Shown here: positions 47,129 through 59,200 of the stretch, in pieces
Numbering within the stretch: the stretch's first letter is position 1
Layout of the letters: every line of letters starts with the position of its first letter
Assembly: GCA_013398055.1 (NCBI GenBank)
Contig: VZRS01014555.1
Span: forward strand, 63,502-127,501
DNA from: Ifrita kowaldi
Taxonomy: Eukaryota > Chordata > Aves > Passeriformes > Cinclosomatidae
Direction of reading: 5' to 3'
DNA: 64,000 nucleotides
Translations under genes and position numbers: made by a program
Notes under the pieces: generated by a model
The model's input: the letters and a program-made list of their open reading frames with translations, nothing else
Told to the model about the DNA's origin: nothing
The model's database searches: none

Positions 47129-47182
47129 CATTGTAGTATGAATTTTCATTGCAATATGAATTTTCATTGTAAGATGAATTTT
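47129..47182 (+). repeat. Three tandem copies of an 18-base unit
   Basis: Units at 47,129-47,146, 47,147-47,164 and 47,165-47,182 share cattg....atgaatttt with differences in the middle only (tagt, caat, taag). The three-unit array has exact 18-base periodicity. Confidence 0.93.
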
Positions 47183-47318
47183 CTAGACTCCAGCAATAAC
47201 AAAATGAGTGTTTACGTCCCAGATTTATTTTAAAATGTAAGTTTTAAATACTGTCCCTGTAACATCCACAGGAGCTCAAGAGGGTGAATTAATACCAACA
47301 TTTATGTTGATATATCTG

Positions 47319-47339
47319 AAAAAAAAAAAAAAAAAAAAA
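47319..47339 (+). repeat. Poly-A tract (21 A)
   Basis: Homopolymer following 'gatatatctg'. No retroposon body was recognised upstream. The length may be unreliable. Confidence 0.95.
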
Positions 47340-48729
47340 GTGGGTTTAACTCTTGGGAGCCCATTGGGAACATCCCAATCCAGTTCTGCAGCAATTAAGA
47401 ACGTCGAGACTAAAATTTTGGTTGTTTAAAGGTCATTTTTGCCCCTTGCACAGTTGGGACACACACAGCCATAAATTTCCATGGCTCATTCCATCCATTT
47501 CTGATGGAAAGTTGGAGAAATCCAAACCGTTTTTCCACCCTTTTCTCCGTTTGCAGCTGAGAGCAGAAGGGCTGAGGCCACGGAGGAGAGCGACCCTGAG
47601 CTAAACCCAACCCAAGCCCCACCAGGGCGAGGTGGGATTCCCAAAAAGAGCATTTCAAATCTAACACTGCTTAATTCTGCCACGCTGAGCTCGTGGTTCT
47701 CTCCTGCACAAAAGCACGGGCGCGTTGCATTCCCATTCCCAGCTTTCTCCAACTTTTTCTTCCGCTCTTTTTCCTTTTTCTCGAGGTGTGTTTACTCGAG
47801 GGCTTTGTTTGTTTTTTTCTCAGGTAGCCCCTGGCATCCAGCACCAATCTCCAGCACACCGGGGTGTTTTCCCCCCCGTGCTCCGTGCTATGCTGATATC
47901 ACCATCCTGAGCTGAAACAAAGCAGAGCTTCATTTGGGGGGCAGAGGGATATGATAATCAGGGCGAAATCAGAGACCAGATCTTAAACTAGGAGAAATTG
48001 GTGAATTTCCATGAAAAATCAATGAGGAGCTGGAATGATTTTTTTTTTTCTTTTTTTTTTCTTTTCCCCCGGGTGGAAGAAAACTGATATCAAAGTCAAC
48101 AAGCTCCGAGCTTACCCCAATCTGTGGAAATTTCGACATCCATTACTTGCTTTTGACCTTTAGCAAGGCAGCAGAAAAAGCAGCGCTCAGGCACTGGGGA
48201 ATGGCACAGCACCCGCACAGAGTTTCTCTTTCACACACGAAAACCAGAGGGGAGAAATTTAAATTAATTTTTTTTCTAGCTTGCAACTGGAATCACCCCC
48301 CTCTTAAAAACCACGGACACAAATGAGCAACGTGGTTGTAAGAACTAAAGCGTTTTCATGGCTTTTTTTTTTTAAGGCCCCCGGGCTTGCTCGCGGCTGA
48401 AACTCCTGGAAAGCTCAGGAGAAAAAAAAACACCAAACAAACAAACAAAAAGGGGATGTGTGAGCCCCGGGGGTCAGGTTACCCTGCTTGCCTATTCATC
48501 ACCGTCTCCTCCAGGAATGTTTAACCACATTTTAGGGTCCTCGAAGGCTGCGAATTGTTGGGTTCGACTCCTCTTCGTGACGGTATCAAAAATGCGCAGC
48601 ATTTCGGGGAGTGAAGGATCGTGGGATGAGGCTTGGGACACTCAAATTGTGGTCTTGGGCAGTGGTGCAAGTCTAAATAAATACCGAAAAACTGCAGGAG
48701 AAGTTCTGCACGGGCTTCTAGTTAAAGTA
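47340..48729. other. Non-coding stretch, no gene recognised
   Basis: T-rich runs near 48,040-48,065 and 48,365-48,375, and an (AAAC)n short run near 48,433-48,450. Small frames are unsupported. Confidence 0.5.
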
Positions 48730-48860
48730 AAACCGTAATAATAACAAGGGAGTAAAAACTAGGAACGGCCAAACTCTGCTTTAAGCAGCCCTAATGATAA
48801 TTACATTGTGGTAATGAGCATGCGGGCCAGCTTTAAATAACATAAAGACAGTGGCTCTGT
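48730..48860. promoter_or_regulatory. Candidate short conserved element
   Basis: Contains 'cctaatgataattacattg' (TAATGATAATTA, overlapping homeodomain cores) at about 48,790-48,808, then 'ggtaatgagcatgcggg'. The overlap of several TAAT cores within 30 bases is unusual. Support is by motif only. Confidence 0.28.
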
Positions 48861-51749
48861 GTTCCTGCCCTCGCAGCGTGTCAGTGGGAATAGATCCCTT
48901 GTATAATCCTATAGAAATTCCTATGGCTCTGACCTGATGCTTTATTTAGGGACATCAGGGCTTTAGGGTGGCTCTTGCCCATCACTCCTGGCCCCTGTGA
49001 GGCATTTTCTTGCCTTATTCATGGATTTGTTAAAAAGAGATAGAAACCACAGGCTGGCTGTGACGCCAACCTAAGCTTGCACCCACCTTCCAGCCCTGAG
49101 AGTCTTTCAATCCAATGCCCCCAAAGCTAAAATCCCATCACAGAGAAATTTCTGGGCTCAAATATGCGGGGGGGGTGAAGCGTTACCTGATGAATGAAAG
49201 CAAGGAAAGTATTTTTTGCCCAGGATTAAAAAAAAAATAAATTGGTTTAAAAAGAACACATTCTATTTATTCAGTTTTGAGTTTGGCTGAGGTTTGTTAT
49301 AAAAATAGTGCCGTAAATTTTTAAGAAACATTTTCTGTTTGGATAGATTAACTGTACACGCAGGCACTTTAGCTTTTGATTCCTTTCAGTAATAGAGTAA
49401 TATTCATTGCTGGCATCCAAAACTCCTCTTAATAAAAAGAGTTTGGGAAATCTTCCATGCCAGACAGATAAAATCTCTTTGAAATGGGGAGGGAGTGATG
49501 AGCAACTGTCAGAAAATTGGATTTTCTCTGCCCCCAGGTCGCAGCACCGCAAAGGCATCGTCATTGCTGGCAGAAGTGCATCTTCCCCAGTGCTCTGCTG
49601 CAAATTCCTGGGTTAAAAAAGGCATTTGGGAATGATATTGTTCCTAGTTGATTTCAACAGCCAGCGTTTTGTGTACTTAGGACAAAAGTAATATGGGAGT
49701 CACATCACTGTGGGAGCCTCCCTCTCTCCCTGTACTCTCCATTTGGGGCAGCATTCTGGTACCAAGCAGGATCCCGGCGCATCCTCCCCAACCCACCTTG
49801 TTCCTTGGATTCCCTCAGGCTCTCAGAGCATTTTTTTGCTTCCCTTTAAGTGTGGGAAAAGCCTGAGTGAAGCAGCAGGGCTGGGGAGCCAGCACAAGGG
49901 ATCTTCTCCCCTTCCCCTCTGCGCTCGCCTTCAAAACATCTCCTTGTGCCCATTGCTTTTAACCTCTCTGTCACAGGTTTTTTGCAATAACTCCTCTGCT
50001 GTCTTGAGAAGCTGAGAAGTTGCTTTCTGTCATTTTATGTCTGTTCAGTCAGGGCAAGGTTCATCTGAGTTAAATTTTCATCGTTCTCTTAAAATCCCCA
50101 CTTCCCTGAGCTGAGGCCGCGGCCCCGAACCCCCGCGCTGCTGCTGTCAACTCAACGTCAGCAGAAGCAAAAACTAAAACAAAGGAGAAAAATAGCAAAA
50201 TACTGGAAGAAACAAATATTTCTCTCCATTTTCCGTGCTGTGGGTGGAGGCCAGTGGGATCTGGCTGGGTCCAGGTCTTTGATACCCCTCTCATCGATCA
50301 GGCCCACAGGATTCATCCCAACCCCAGCACATTTGTACACACGGGGCTGTCACTGGCCCAGGTTTTGCTTGTATTTGTTTCTGCCTTGCAATGCTCTTTT
50401 TGTAAATCCTGAAGCATTTCTGTGCTGTTCGTTTCAGCCCTTTTAAAAGTTGCATTTTGGGTGTTTTCTTTTTCGTTTGCAGTGTTTTTACTTCAGCGCG
50501 TCCAGGGATGTGCTGCCAACACAACCGTGAACGCACCCAACTTCGAAGGTTCAATTTAGCAGCTCACTGCTCTTTTGACATTTTAATTTCATCTCCTTTT
50601 TTCTTCTTCTTTTTTTTTTTTCTTAAGAGAATTAGTGGTAACTTTATCTCTCATCAAATTCCAGGATTTTGTCTAATTCAATTATACCTATGGAGGCTCT
50701 TTTCTTCTTTCTTTGGCTTTACTGAAGTGACACAGACGACTGTAGATCTGTTTCTGAGAAAATCCAAATTGCCCTGGAATTATCTGCATTTTTGTTTCTT
50801 TGTGTATGTCCAATAAAACCTCTTCTATTTCTTCAAGACTAGAAAGTCCTGATCTATTTTTTTTTTTTACATATTATTATTAAACTACATTAATGATGTC
50901 CCATCTTCAGAGATTGGTAATTTGTTCCTGCAGCAACGATGATAATAGAAAAAAATATTAGGAAGCAGCACCTCTGTGCTTTAGCCTTCCTTACCATGTT
51001 CCCTGTCAGCTTGCATTCCCTTCTCCTCATCTGTGGGATAGAAATAACCTTGGGACTGGGAGAAAAGTGTGTTTCTCATAAGAGCACAGGACAGGAAAGC
51101 CTTTTCTTTAAATCAAAAGCAGTTGGCCGCTGCAAGAGCCCGGAGGCAGAAACTCTGCTGCTGCTGTTGATGTCTGTCAGCCCCTCCACCTGCCCACAGG
51201 CGGAATTCTCTGGGGTTAATATCGACCCCAAAGTCCTTACTTTTAATACTGCTCTAATCTGAGACCTGCTGCAAAGCTCCGCGCTTTCCGTGTGGGAACA
51301 ACCTGCGCTTTCCTGGATGCTGGAGAGAGCTGCCTGTGGCAGTGGAACAGGTCATGGGATACTCCCCAGCAAGCCCCCGACCTCCTGAGCTGGTTCTGCT
51401 GGGAAATTGGGCTGGGCTTTGCCCAGGGAGACTCTCCTGGAACTACCTTGGGGTTTTTTAGGGGATGCGTCCAGCCTGGCTCCGCCACCATCCTCTCCTC
51501 CATCAGGCACATCACAAGGACAGCAGCAATTCCTGGATGGTTGTCAGACCGTTCTGACTTTGCCCTTTTGGCAGGGAATGTCACCAGCTTTCCTTCTGAA
51601 ACATCCTTTTTTGGCCAGCTACGGAACTGAGAACCTCTTCCCCTGCATAACTCTTTCTTTCTGGGTAGATGGGAAGTCTGTATGTGCTCCAAGGGAATAA
51701 CAAGGATCATCCCCCCTTCTTTGCAACCCAGTAACCCTCGTGTGCTGAA
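48861..51749. other. Non-coding stretch, no gene recognised
   Basis: Contains an 8-base G run near 49,168-49,175, a short CpG patch near 50,115-50,155 and T-rich runs near 50,608 and 50,860. The minus-strand frame of 227 codons (51,243-51,926) has no domain and overlaps two + strand frames, so it is rejected. Confidence 0.5.
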
Positions 51750-51805
51750 ATGCAGAATTTGGGTTGGCAGGGACCACAAAGCCCATTCAGTTCCAGCCCC
51801 CAACA
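51750..51805 (-). mobile_element. Probable short CR1 remnant
   Basis: 'gcagaatttgggttggcaggga' followed by 'ccacaaagcccattcagttc' and 'cagcccc' resembles the terminal segment of an antisense CR1. It is short and diverged, hence the moderate confidence. Confidence 0.5.
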
Positions 51806-52049
51806 AGTCCAACCCCTCAAGTGGTCCCACAGCATTGCTGGTGGTGCTGCATTTGAGGTGATGCAGCCCTGTGAAAACCGATGCTGTTGGTTTTACACGG
51901 CTTTGCTCCAAAGCTATCAAAGCCAAGGATGGGTGTCAGCGCCCAGGGCTGGACGCGTTGGGAACGCTGGGAATTCCGGCACTCGCAGGCCTCGTGTGCT
52001 CTGCAGGTGGATCGGTATGTGGAAAGGTCACACCTACCAACTTCTTAGG
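51806..52049. other. Non-coding link
   Basis: Short interval with no recognised feature. Confidence 0.4.
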
Positions 52050-52800
52050 CCTCTGGTGTGAAAGATAAAGCCATCTGGTCACCATTTGACAGCTTAAACT
52101 GTAATTACACCATTTGGCCTAGGAATTGCTGGCAGCCACTGTTTGAAGCTGCCGTGATTCAGCTATCCCAGAGCCGAGATAGGGATCGAGCCATTCCACG
52201 GAAGCCGCGTTACTGGAATTCATCTCGCCTCATCTCCTTGGGCCGCTTTTTACCTTCCCAAATTTATCTCCGCAGATCCCTGGTCCCGATTGTGAACTTG
52301 GCAGCGGCTGTTTGGCGTAAATAACCCCAGTGGCCGCTAACCAGGAACACCTGCCGGCCCCGTTACCCGGAACGGGAGGAGAAGATGGGCATCTCCAGCG
52401 GAATTCCACCGCGGCAATATGGAAGTGTTTAAAGGAAGACCTGCCCCGCTCAGGGTAGCAGAGATCTGAACCTTTAAATTGCAGCCATTCCCGGGCCTGA
52501 CGATAAGTAAATAAACAATTCACAGCTGCGAGGGCTAAACACAGAACACATCTATCTCTCGCGGGCCTGATTGCTGAACAAGTAATTAAGTGCGAAATGT
52601 GAGCCCTCGATGTCACTGGGAGACGATAAAGGTCTCCAGTTGTAAATTAGCTGAACTCCTCGATATTAACCCTTCAGGAGCCTTTGGGTGGCACTGGGTG
52701 CCTCAGCATGACTCCAGTGCAATTTGCATGCAATTATTCCCGACATTTGCCCCTGGGAATATGGAGCTGTTATTTCAACAAATTAAAAAAACGAGGGAGG
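52050..52800. promoter_or_regulatory. Candidate developmental enhancer, motif-dense
   Basis: The most motif-dense repeat-free block outside the CpG zone. It has GATAAG at 52,502-52,507 directly overlapping the FOX-type GTAAATAAACA (52,507-52,517). An E-box CAGCTG follows at 52,523-52,528. TAATTA at 52,583-52,588 overlaps the NKX-type TTAAGTG (52,586-52,592). The POU octamer ATTTGCAT (52,722-52,729) lies inside the palindrome TTGCATGCAA (52,724-52,733). The base composition is even and CpG moderate, and there are no TE signatures. GATA, FOX, NKX and E-box sites together are typical of mesendoderm or heart/foregut enhancers, but that tissue reading is speculation. Confidence 0.4.
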
Positions 52801-53097
52801 GAGTTGCTTTGTCTCTTCTCCCTGAGCTAGTGCAGGGCACCCTCTAAGTCCCAGCTCCTGGCTCTGCCGCGCTCGTCCATCACATTCCCACTGTCACTGT
52901 TCCTCCTGGCAATAGCAGAGGTGTCACAAACCTAAAATACATTAAAGCCTTTGCTCAGGCTCTGAGATAAAGGGGGCTGCTGGCTGGGCTGGGCAGATAT
53001 CCTTCAGTGCCTCCAAACTGTATTCATTCAGGATTCAGCCTGAGAATAAGGATGTAATGAATGACCATAAACTGGAGTATCACCACTTGTTAAGTAA
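52801..53097. other. Non-coding link
   Basis: No recognised feature. Confidence 0.4.
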
Positions 53098-53165
53098 TAC
53101 ATTAAAAGGGTTGTGGGGTTTTTTAGTTTTTAGTAATTCATTAAAAGGGTTTTTTGGTTGTGGCT
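53098..53165 (+). repeat. Imperfect direct repeat, two units
   Basis: 'cattaaaagggttgtgggg' near 53,099 recurs as 'cattaaaagggttttttgg' near 53,138, followed by G/T-rich sequence. It looks like a local slippage-type duplication. A T-rich run continues to about 53,202. Confidence 0.75.
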
Positions 53166-53202
53166 GTGTTTTTGGGTTTTTTTTCCTTTTTTTTTTTTTT
53201 TG

Positions 53203-56200
53203 TTATGAACGAAAACTTTACCTTGTGCGGTATTGGATAATTTATTTTAAGGGCTCAGCTCCTACAATCCTGTGACTATAATCAATGCATTTTCAGATGC
53301 ACAGCTAATTATTTTAGCACACAATGAAAACTTTGTCAATGTCCAACAAGTGTTGGGACAAGGGACTGCGAACTACAAGACAAAAGTAATTCAAAGTTGA
53401 ATTTTTAAAAATTAATCATTTTCAAGCCATCCAATAATTTTTGAGTGCTAGATACCAACTTGGCAACTTCTGGGATTGGTTGAACTTAATGGAGTTTTGC
53501 TCCTTAGGTGATTCACAGGCCTAGATGACTTGTTTGATGCTGGAGCTGGATTTGATTTGAATCCTGGACTGTGAAGCCATGGAGGAATGGATCTGTGGAT
53601 CTGGATCACACTCAGACCACTCCATAGTCAATTTTTATGTGGACCAAATGAATTCTTGGGCTCTGTGGGGAAGAGAGAAAAGTAGGGAGGGATTAACAGC
53701 ACGAGATGATACCACAGCTTCTTTCTCACTGAAGCATGAGGTTTGTTTGGGGCTGGCCTTGTTTTTATGAATTTTTTCAGATTTAACTCCCAGACTTTCA
53801 CTCTTTTCCTGTTCCGAAGCAGCTGCTTGTATTTTACAGCTTTCCTTGAAGCCATGGCAGGAGCTGTGCTCGAAATGGTGCCGTGGGAGTCTGTATCCCA
53901 GGTCAGGAGACCAGACACCAAATCCCTGGTGCATCTTGGCAGCTGGGAATGCTCCAGCAAACCAGGACAGCCCTGCCAAAGCAGCTCCTGGGAGCACATC
54001 ACCAGAGGTGCAAATGGTAGATGGGATGAGAGGATAACCAACCAGCGATCTCCTCATTGACCAGAAGAGCCTTATCTTTCCCCTGTCCCAGAGAATCCAT
54101 AAAAACCCGCTCCATTTCACACAGCTGCTTTGTTCAGAGCTGAGGCCGCACAGAACATGGCTCATCCATTTTAGATCCAACTTGCAGTGAGAGACCCTGG
54201 GAACTGGGCAGGGAGACAGCAAACATTCAAAACCCAAGCTGTGAAGGAGCAAGAACACTCCTAAAATGTCCCTTCTAAAAGGGAGCCTCCCTTTTGGGTT
54301 TCAAATGCTATCTTTGTTACCACCCTTGGTAACCTCGGTAGCAAAGAGCTGAATGTTATTAGAAAAGAGCTGAGCTGAGCATGGGTGGGAAGACAAGAAA
54401 ACAAAAGGAAATGGAAGTCCTGGAAATTGATTTTCCATTCGAATCTATTATTTTTACTTCTAATTTTTAATAAGACGTTTTATGAAGTTTATTGCACTGC
54501 TATCTATTTTCTTTTAGGGTGTGTTATCTTTTGTGACTTAGTTTAGACTAAAGCAAACTTCAGTTGCTAATTAAGGATAGAAATGGAAATCCAAAGATTT
54601 GCTTCTCATCAATGCCAAGCAGTAAATCCTTTAATGCTCTGGGATTTTTCTCTATAGCTCTAAATTTCCCTTCGGTATTTAGTAATCTGCTGATTGCATT
54701 TACTTTAATTCTTTGGTCTTCAGAGTGTTCATGTTGAGGCACTCACTTACAGTAGCTCTGCATGTTAAGGGCAATGAGTTAAAAGCTGTGGGGGATTTTT
54801 TATTAAATTCCAGCTCTGTTTTTCCTATTGAGTTCCCAACTACTGGGTTATATCACACTAATAGGAGCTGTACGTTGGCTGGACAAATGGCAGCGTGTTG
54901 CAGTGTCCTGGGGGAGCCATGACATCATTTTTAATTTGCTTATCTGGACTCAGAAAAATAGGAGGGTGTTTGGTGAGAAAGTGAATTTATTTTTGCCACT
55001 AACTCACCTCTTCTTGCTGTGACGTTATGGGAACTGCGTCCCCGTGGAGGTCACACCCACTGGCTACTCCCTGGAGGTCTCCATTCCACCACCTCTGAAG
55101 GAAAGGAGGGATTTAGTGACCCATAAGCCCATTTTCTCATTCCCTAGGAACTGTGGAGGAGAGGGACACCCCTTCCTTTAGTGCACATCCCTCAAGGTTT
55201 GCCTGCAGGCTGAGAGAAGCCAAGGAAACCTTCCAGGCAGTTTTGTGGTTGGGTCCCACAACCGACTTGACACTGGGATCAACAGGAATAGGGACTGGGG
55301 AAATGATTTTGAGCAACTTGGATACCTGTGGCTGCGTTTGGATTGCATTAGCTCAAACAGGGTTCAATTTCTAATATTTTTTTAATTTCCTCATTCCAGC
55401 TGAGACTGGAAAAGGTGTTCTGTTCCCATGGGGAGCTGGAAAAAGGCTTCCTAACAGAGCTGGTCTAACCTTTGCTGTGGATGTCTTTTTCCTCATGGAA
55501 TTAGGACTGGAGATTGGAGTTTTAGAATGGGAGAGAGACTTTAGTCAGATCATTCTCAGTAAATAGTTTACATACAGGGAATGTTGGATAAGTAGTTACT
55601 AAATCAGTAAATGCTTTTCTAATTTGACCCAAATTTTTCAGAAAATTTTTAGCATTTTCTGAAACCATGGCTGTGTCTTCTCCAGAAAGATCATGTTGAC
55701 ATTAAGCCTTTAACAACTCCGTAGAACTCAGCCCACTGAGATATTTTGTTTTCCCAATGTAAAGTTCCCTTGTTTTGCAATGAGAACCTTCAACATGGAA
55801 GTGCAACAGCATTTTTTATCATTTACTTACTTACTGCACTTATTGAAGAGAATCACTCACAAGCTGTAATTTGTTGTTGCACTTTCCCCTTCCTAACACA
55901 AGCACACATTTAACTGATCCCACTGATGTTCTTTAAAGCCTCAAGTCTCAAAATCTGGATGGTTAAACTGTATCAATTTTGGGCAAATCAGGTTTGAAGA
56001 AGGGAGCTAGCGCCGTATTTTCTGAGTGGTTTGGGAAAATAGAATCACTTCATCAGTCTCAGCAGCTTTCAGTCAAACCAGTGCCATAAGTTCCCGGACA
56101 CCTGCAACAGCTGACTTGGCATTCCAAGTGAGGGAGGACCAAAGGCTCCAGCTCCCTGCAGCGGGAATGACCCAACAGCACGAGGAAGACCTGATTACAT

Positions 56201-59200
56201 CAAGGAGATAACCTGTTCCCTTAAAAATAGCAAGGTCAGGGAGGCAATAAAGCTGTCAGCATGGCAATCACAGCCTGTGCTCCACCAGCTCCCCAGGCTG
56301 GGGACCAGGAGGGTGGGGACCTCCCAACGAGGATGGCCACATTTGGGTAAACAAACCCATGGCAATACCCCAGTGCTATTGTCTGCTCAACAGCTCTATT
56401 TGTGCCAGTGATATTTCCAGGTTAGCTCCTCCTAGGCCCATAAAAATCTTCTTTTCATTCTTTTTGTTGTTCTTTTTAATTTTTTTTCCCTGGATGCAAT
56501 GATAGATGGAGTGCCCATAAAACCTCGCTGCTCCATGTAGGACATCCCCAAGCACCGAGCCAGGTGTGGAGCAACTGGTCATGGAACAGGCTTCCACCCA
56601 GGCCTGGGCTTGGCTCGAGTCTCTTGTCCAGTCACTGGGATGCCTCACTCTTGGTTCACATCCAGCTGTGGGAATATTTCCCACCAGGGTCCAGGCCAAG
56701 AATGGAAAACCATCCAATCTCTTCAGCTAAGCAGCCTTGGGAGGCACTCACATGGCGCAGGTGGGATCACAGCCCAATATTTTCATTGTGCTGGGATGAT
56801 CCCTTTTCAGCAAAGGAAGATGTTGTGAAGGGTTCACATCCTGTTGGTGCCTCAGATACGTTTCAGCTATTGCTGTTTTCCTTTGGATAATGCATCCCTT
56901 GGCTCAGTCTCCGGTTTAGCCGGCCTTGGACAATAGGTCAGAGTGATGCAACTGATTTGGGGGCAACTTTTGGACACAAGTGTCAAACTGTGCAGTTTTG
57001 ATAAGGATTGAATACGTGCAAAGCAGCATCTAGGAATAAAACATTTCTTATTATATCCAAAATGAAGCATAGACTTGTGCCACTGATAATATGTAGCAAG
57101 GCTTTGTCTGTTAAACACCAAGTCTTCAGCAAATTTTGGTGAAATTTTTGATTTGTAAGATACTTTTCAATTTAAGGCACCAAGAAAATGTCAGGGGTTG
57201 AGTTCAGAGATGCGAAGGACCAAAAGAGGCATTGGCCTCACGTGAGTGAAACGTGGCTGCAGTTAGAGCAGCTGCCACCGCCTTGCACAGCTTTTCCCTT
57301 GCTTTGGTGGTGGCTCAGCGCTGCAATCAGAACAGCTCCAGGCAGTTATAAACTGAAATTCCTGACAATTGCATCCACCGTCTCCCATCCTGTTCAAGAG
57401 ATACATTTGGAAACGAAGCTTCAAATCCAAATTTCCATTGCTGTTGAAAAGGGTTCAAGATGGGATGAGATTATGAGTGATTGCATGGGATAAAATTGGG
57501 GTTGACCAGAAAATTTAGTTGCAACTCAGACAAAACTTTTAAGAATTTTTAAAATATATTTGCCACATTGCATAATATTTTGTTATGTTTTCACGTTTAC
57601 TGATTTTGATGGGGCCCTAAACCAGAAATACTGTGAGATGAGGCTATTTCCATGGACTATTTTTGTTCTGTACTGGAGGGGGGAAAACCTGCTCTTGTAG
57701 GATTTTCATTCCAGAAAGAAATAAAAAAATTTTGCAAGTGTTTTTCTAAATGGAATAATTCATCTGAAGCTTTCCTATCACCAGGTCCTAATTACCTGTT
57801 GATGTTAATTCCATTGATTGTCCATAGATGAGTCAGAGTTCTAAGGCAAGGAAGGAATTTAACTGGAATGATTTTTCAGTTTTTGGGTCTATTTACGGAC
57901 TGTGGTATGTCCATTTGAGCAAAAGCCAGAATGTGAAACTGAAACTCCAGTGTTTTCTCCTTGCTATAATTGGAATCTTTTAAGACAAGATTCCAATGTT
58001 TGAAGGTGTTCACTGCAAGGTTTTGGTTCTTTCCCATCAAGATCTCAATGCTAACATATAAAATATTAAACTAAATGTTGGCCGCTTTCTTCTTTCATTG
58101 AACTCAACAGGGATTTAATTCTTTGATTTCAATCAGGACAATGTTTAGCACTTTTGGCTGCCCAAAAGACACTGTGGTCCCATGACCTGCTCTGGATCTG
58201 CAGGCTGAGCTTCACAGGTGTTACCAGCCCTCCCTGAGTCATCACTTGACTGGGAACAGGAATTTCTCTCTGGGTTAAACAAATTATGGTGACCAGAAAC
58301 ACAACTGATATTTGGTGCTTCTTGGGAGCAGCCCTGTCAGGGAGGAAGCTGAAGGCTGTTAATTTTTGGGATGATAACAAAATCTTTTAATGAAAGGGAC
58401 GGGCTTGGCCTCCAAGGCCTTTGCCTCAGGGAGCGGGTGTGAGGTGGAGCAGCCCCTCGGCCCTGGGTTTGCCATGCTGGCTGGAAGGGCGTGAGAAGAA
58501 TGGTGTTTGTACCTCTGCCAAGCCCTTCCCTGCTGCTCTTTGGGAAACCAAGTTGCAAAAATCTCTTTCCTGCAGAGTGTCGCAAGGACTGTCTTGAATT
58601 TGGTTTCAGGAAATGATTCAATTGTTTTTTTGGTTTTTTTTTTTTTTTTAATCTAGCTTGCTCCATGTTATTGAAAAATAAAGATACGATTTACATGGAT
58701 CTGTTGCATGGGGCAGGAGACCTACATCACCTACAGGGATGGTGATGGGGTGGCAATTTCTCTGTGCTGGAGCAACCAGTCAGCCTTAGTTTAAATCCCT
58801 TCCTTCATCCAGTGCAACAATAATATCTTTTGGACAAGGGATTTTGGAAAAGTTGAAATGTTTGCTTTACAAAACAGACACAAAATTTCTCCTTCAAGGT
58901 GCTAAATTTGTGCTGAGCTGGTCCAAAACACGACTGCATCTGGCTGTGTCTCGTGTCTGCTACTAAAAAAATGTCCTAAATTCCAGACAACCTCTGGGGC
59001 TTTGAAATAAAACTCATTAATCCCGCATTTGAATTTAATATTTGAAATTTTATCCTAATCTTTTTTTTTTCTTCCACATGAATTAACTTTAGAATACTTG
59101 GAAAGGAACACAAGGGTGGATTTTTTTCCTTTTTTTTTTTTAGAGAGAGAGAGAGGGAGGGAGAACATTCTTAACAAAGGGTATAAAATTAAACTAAATT

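Noticed and set aside
51243..51926. 227-codon minus-strand frame
   Set aside because: No domain. It overlaps two + strand frames and a CR1-like remnant.
53635..54258. 207-codon minus-strand frame
   Set aside because: No domain, overlapped by frames on both strands, and no codon-periodic pattern visible.
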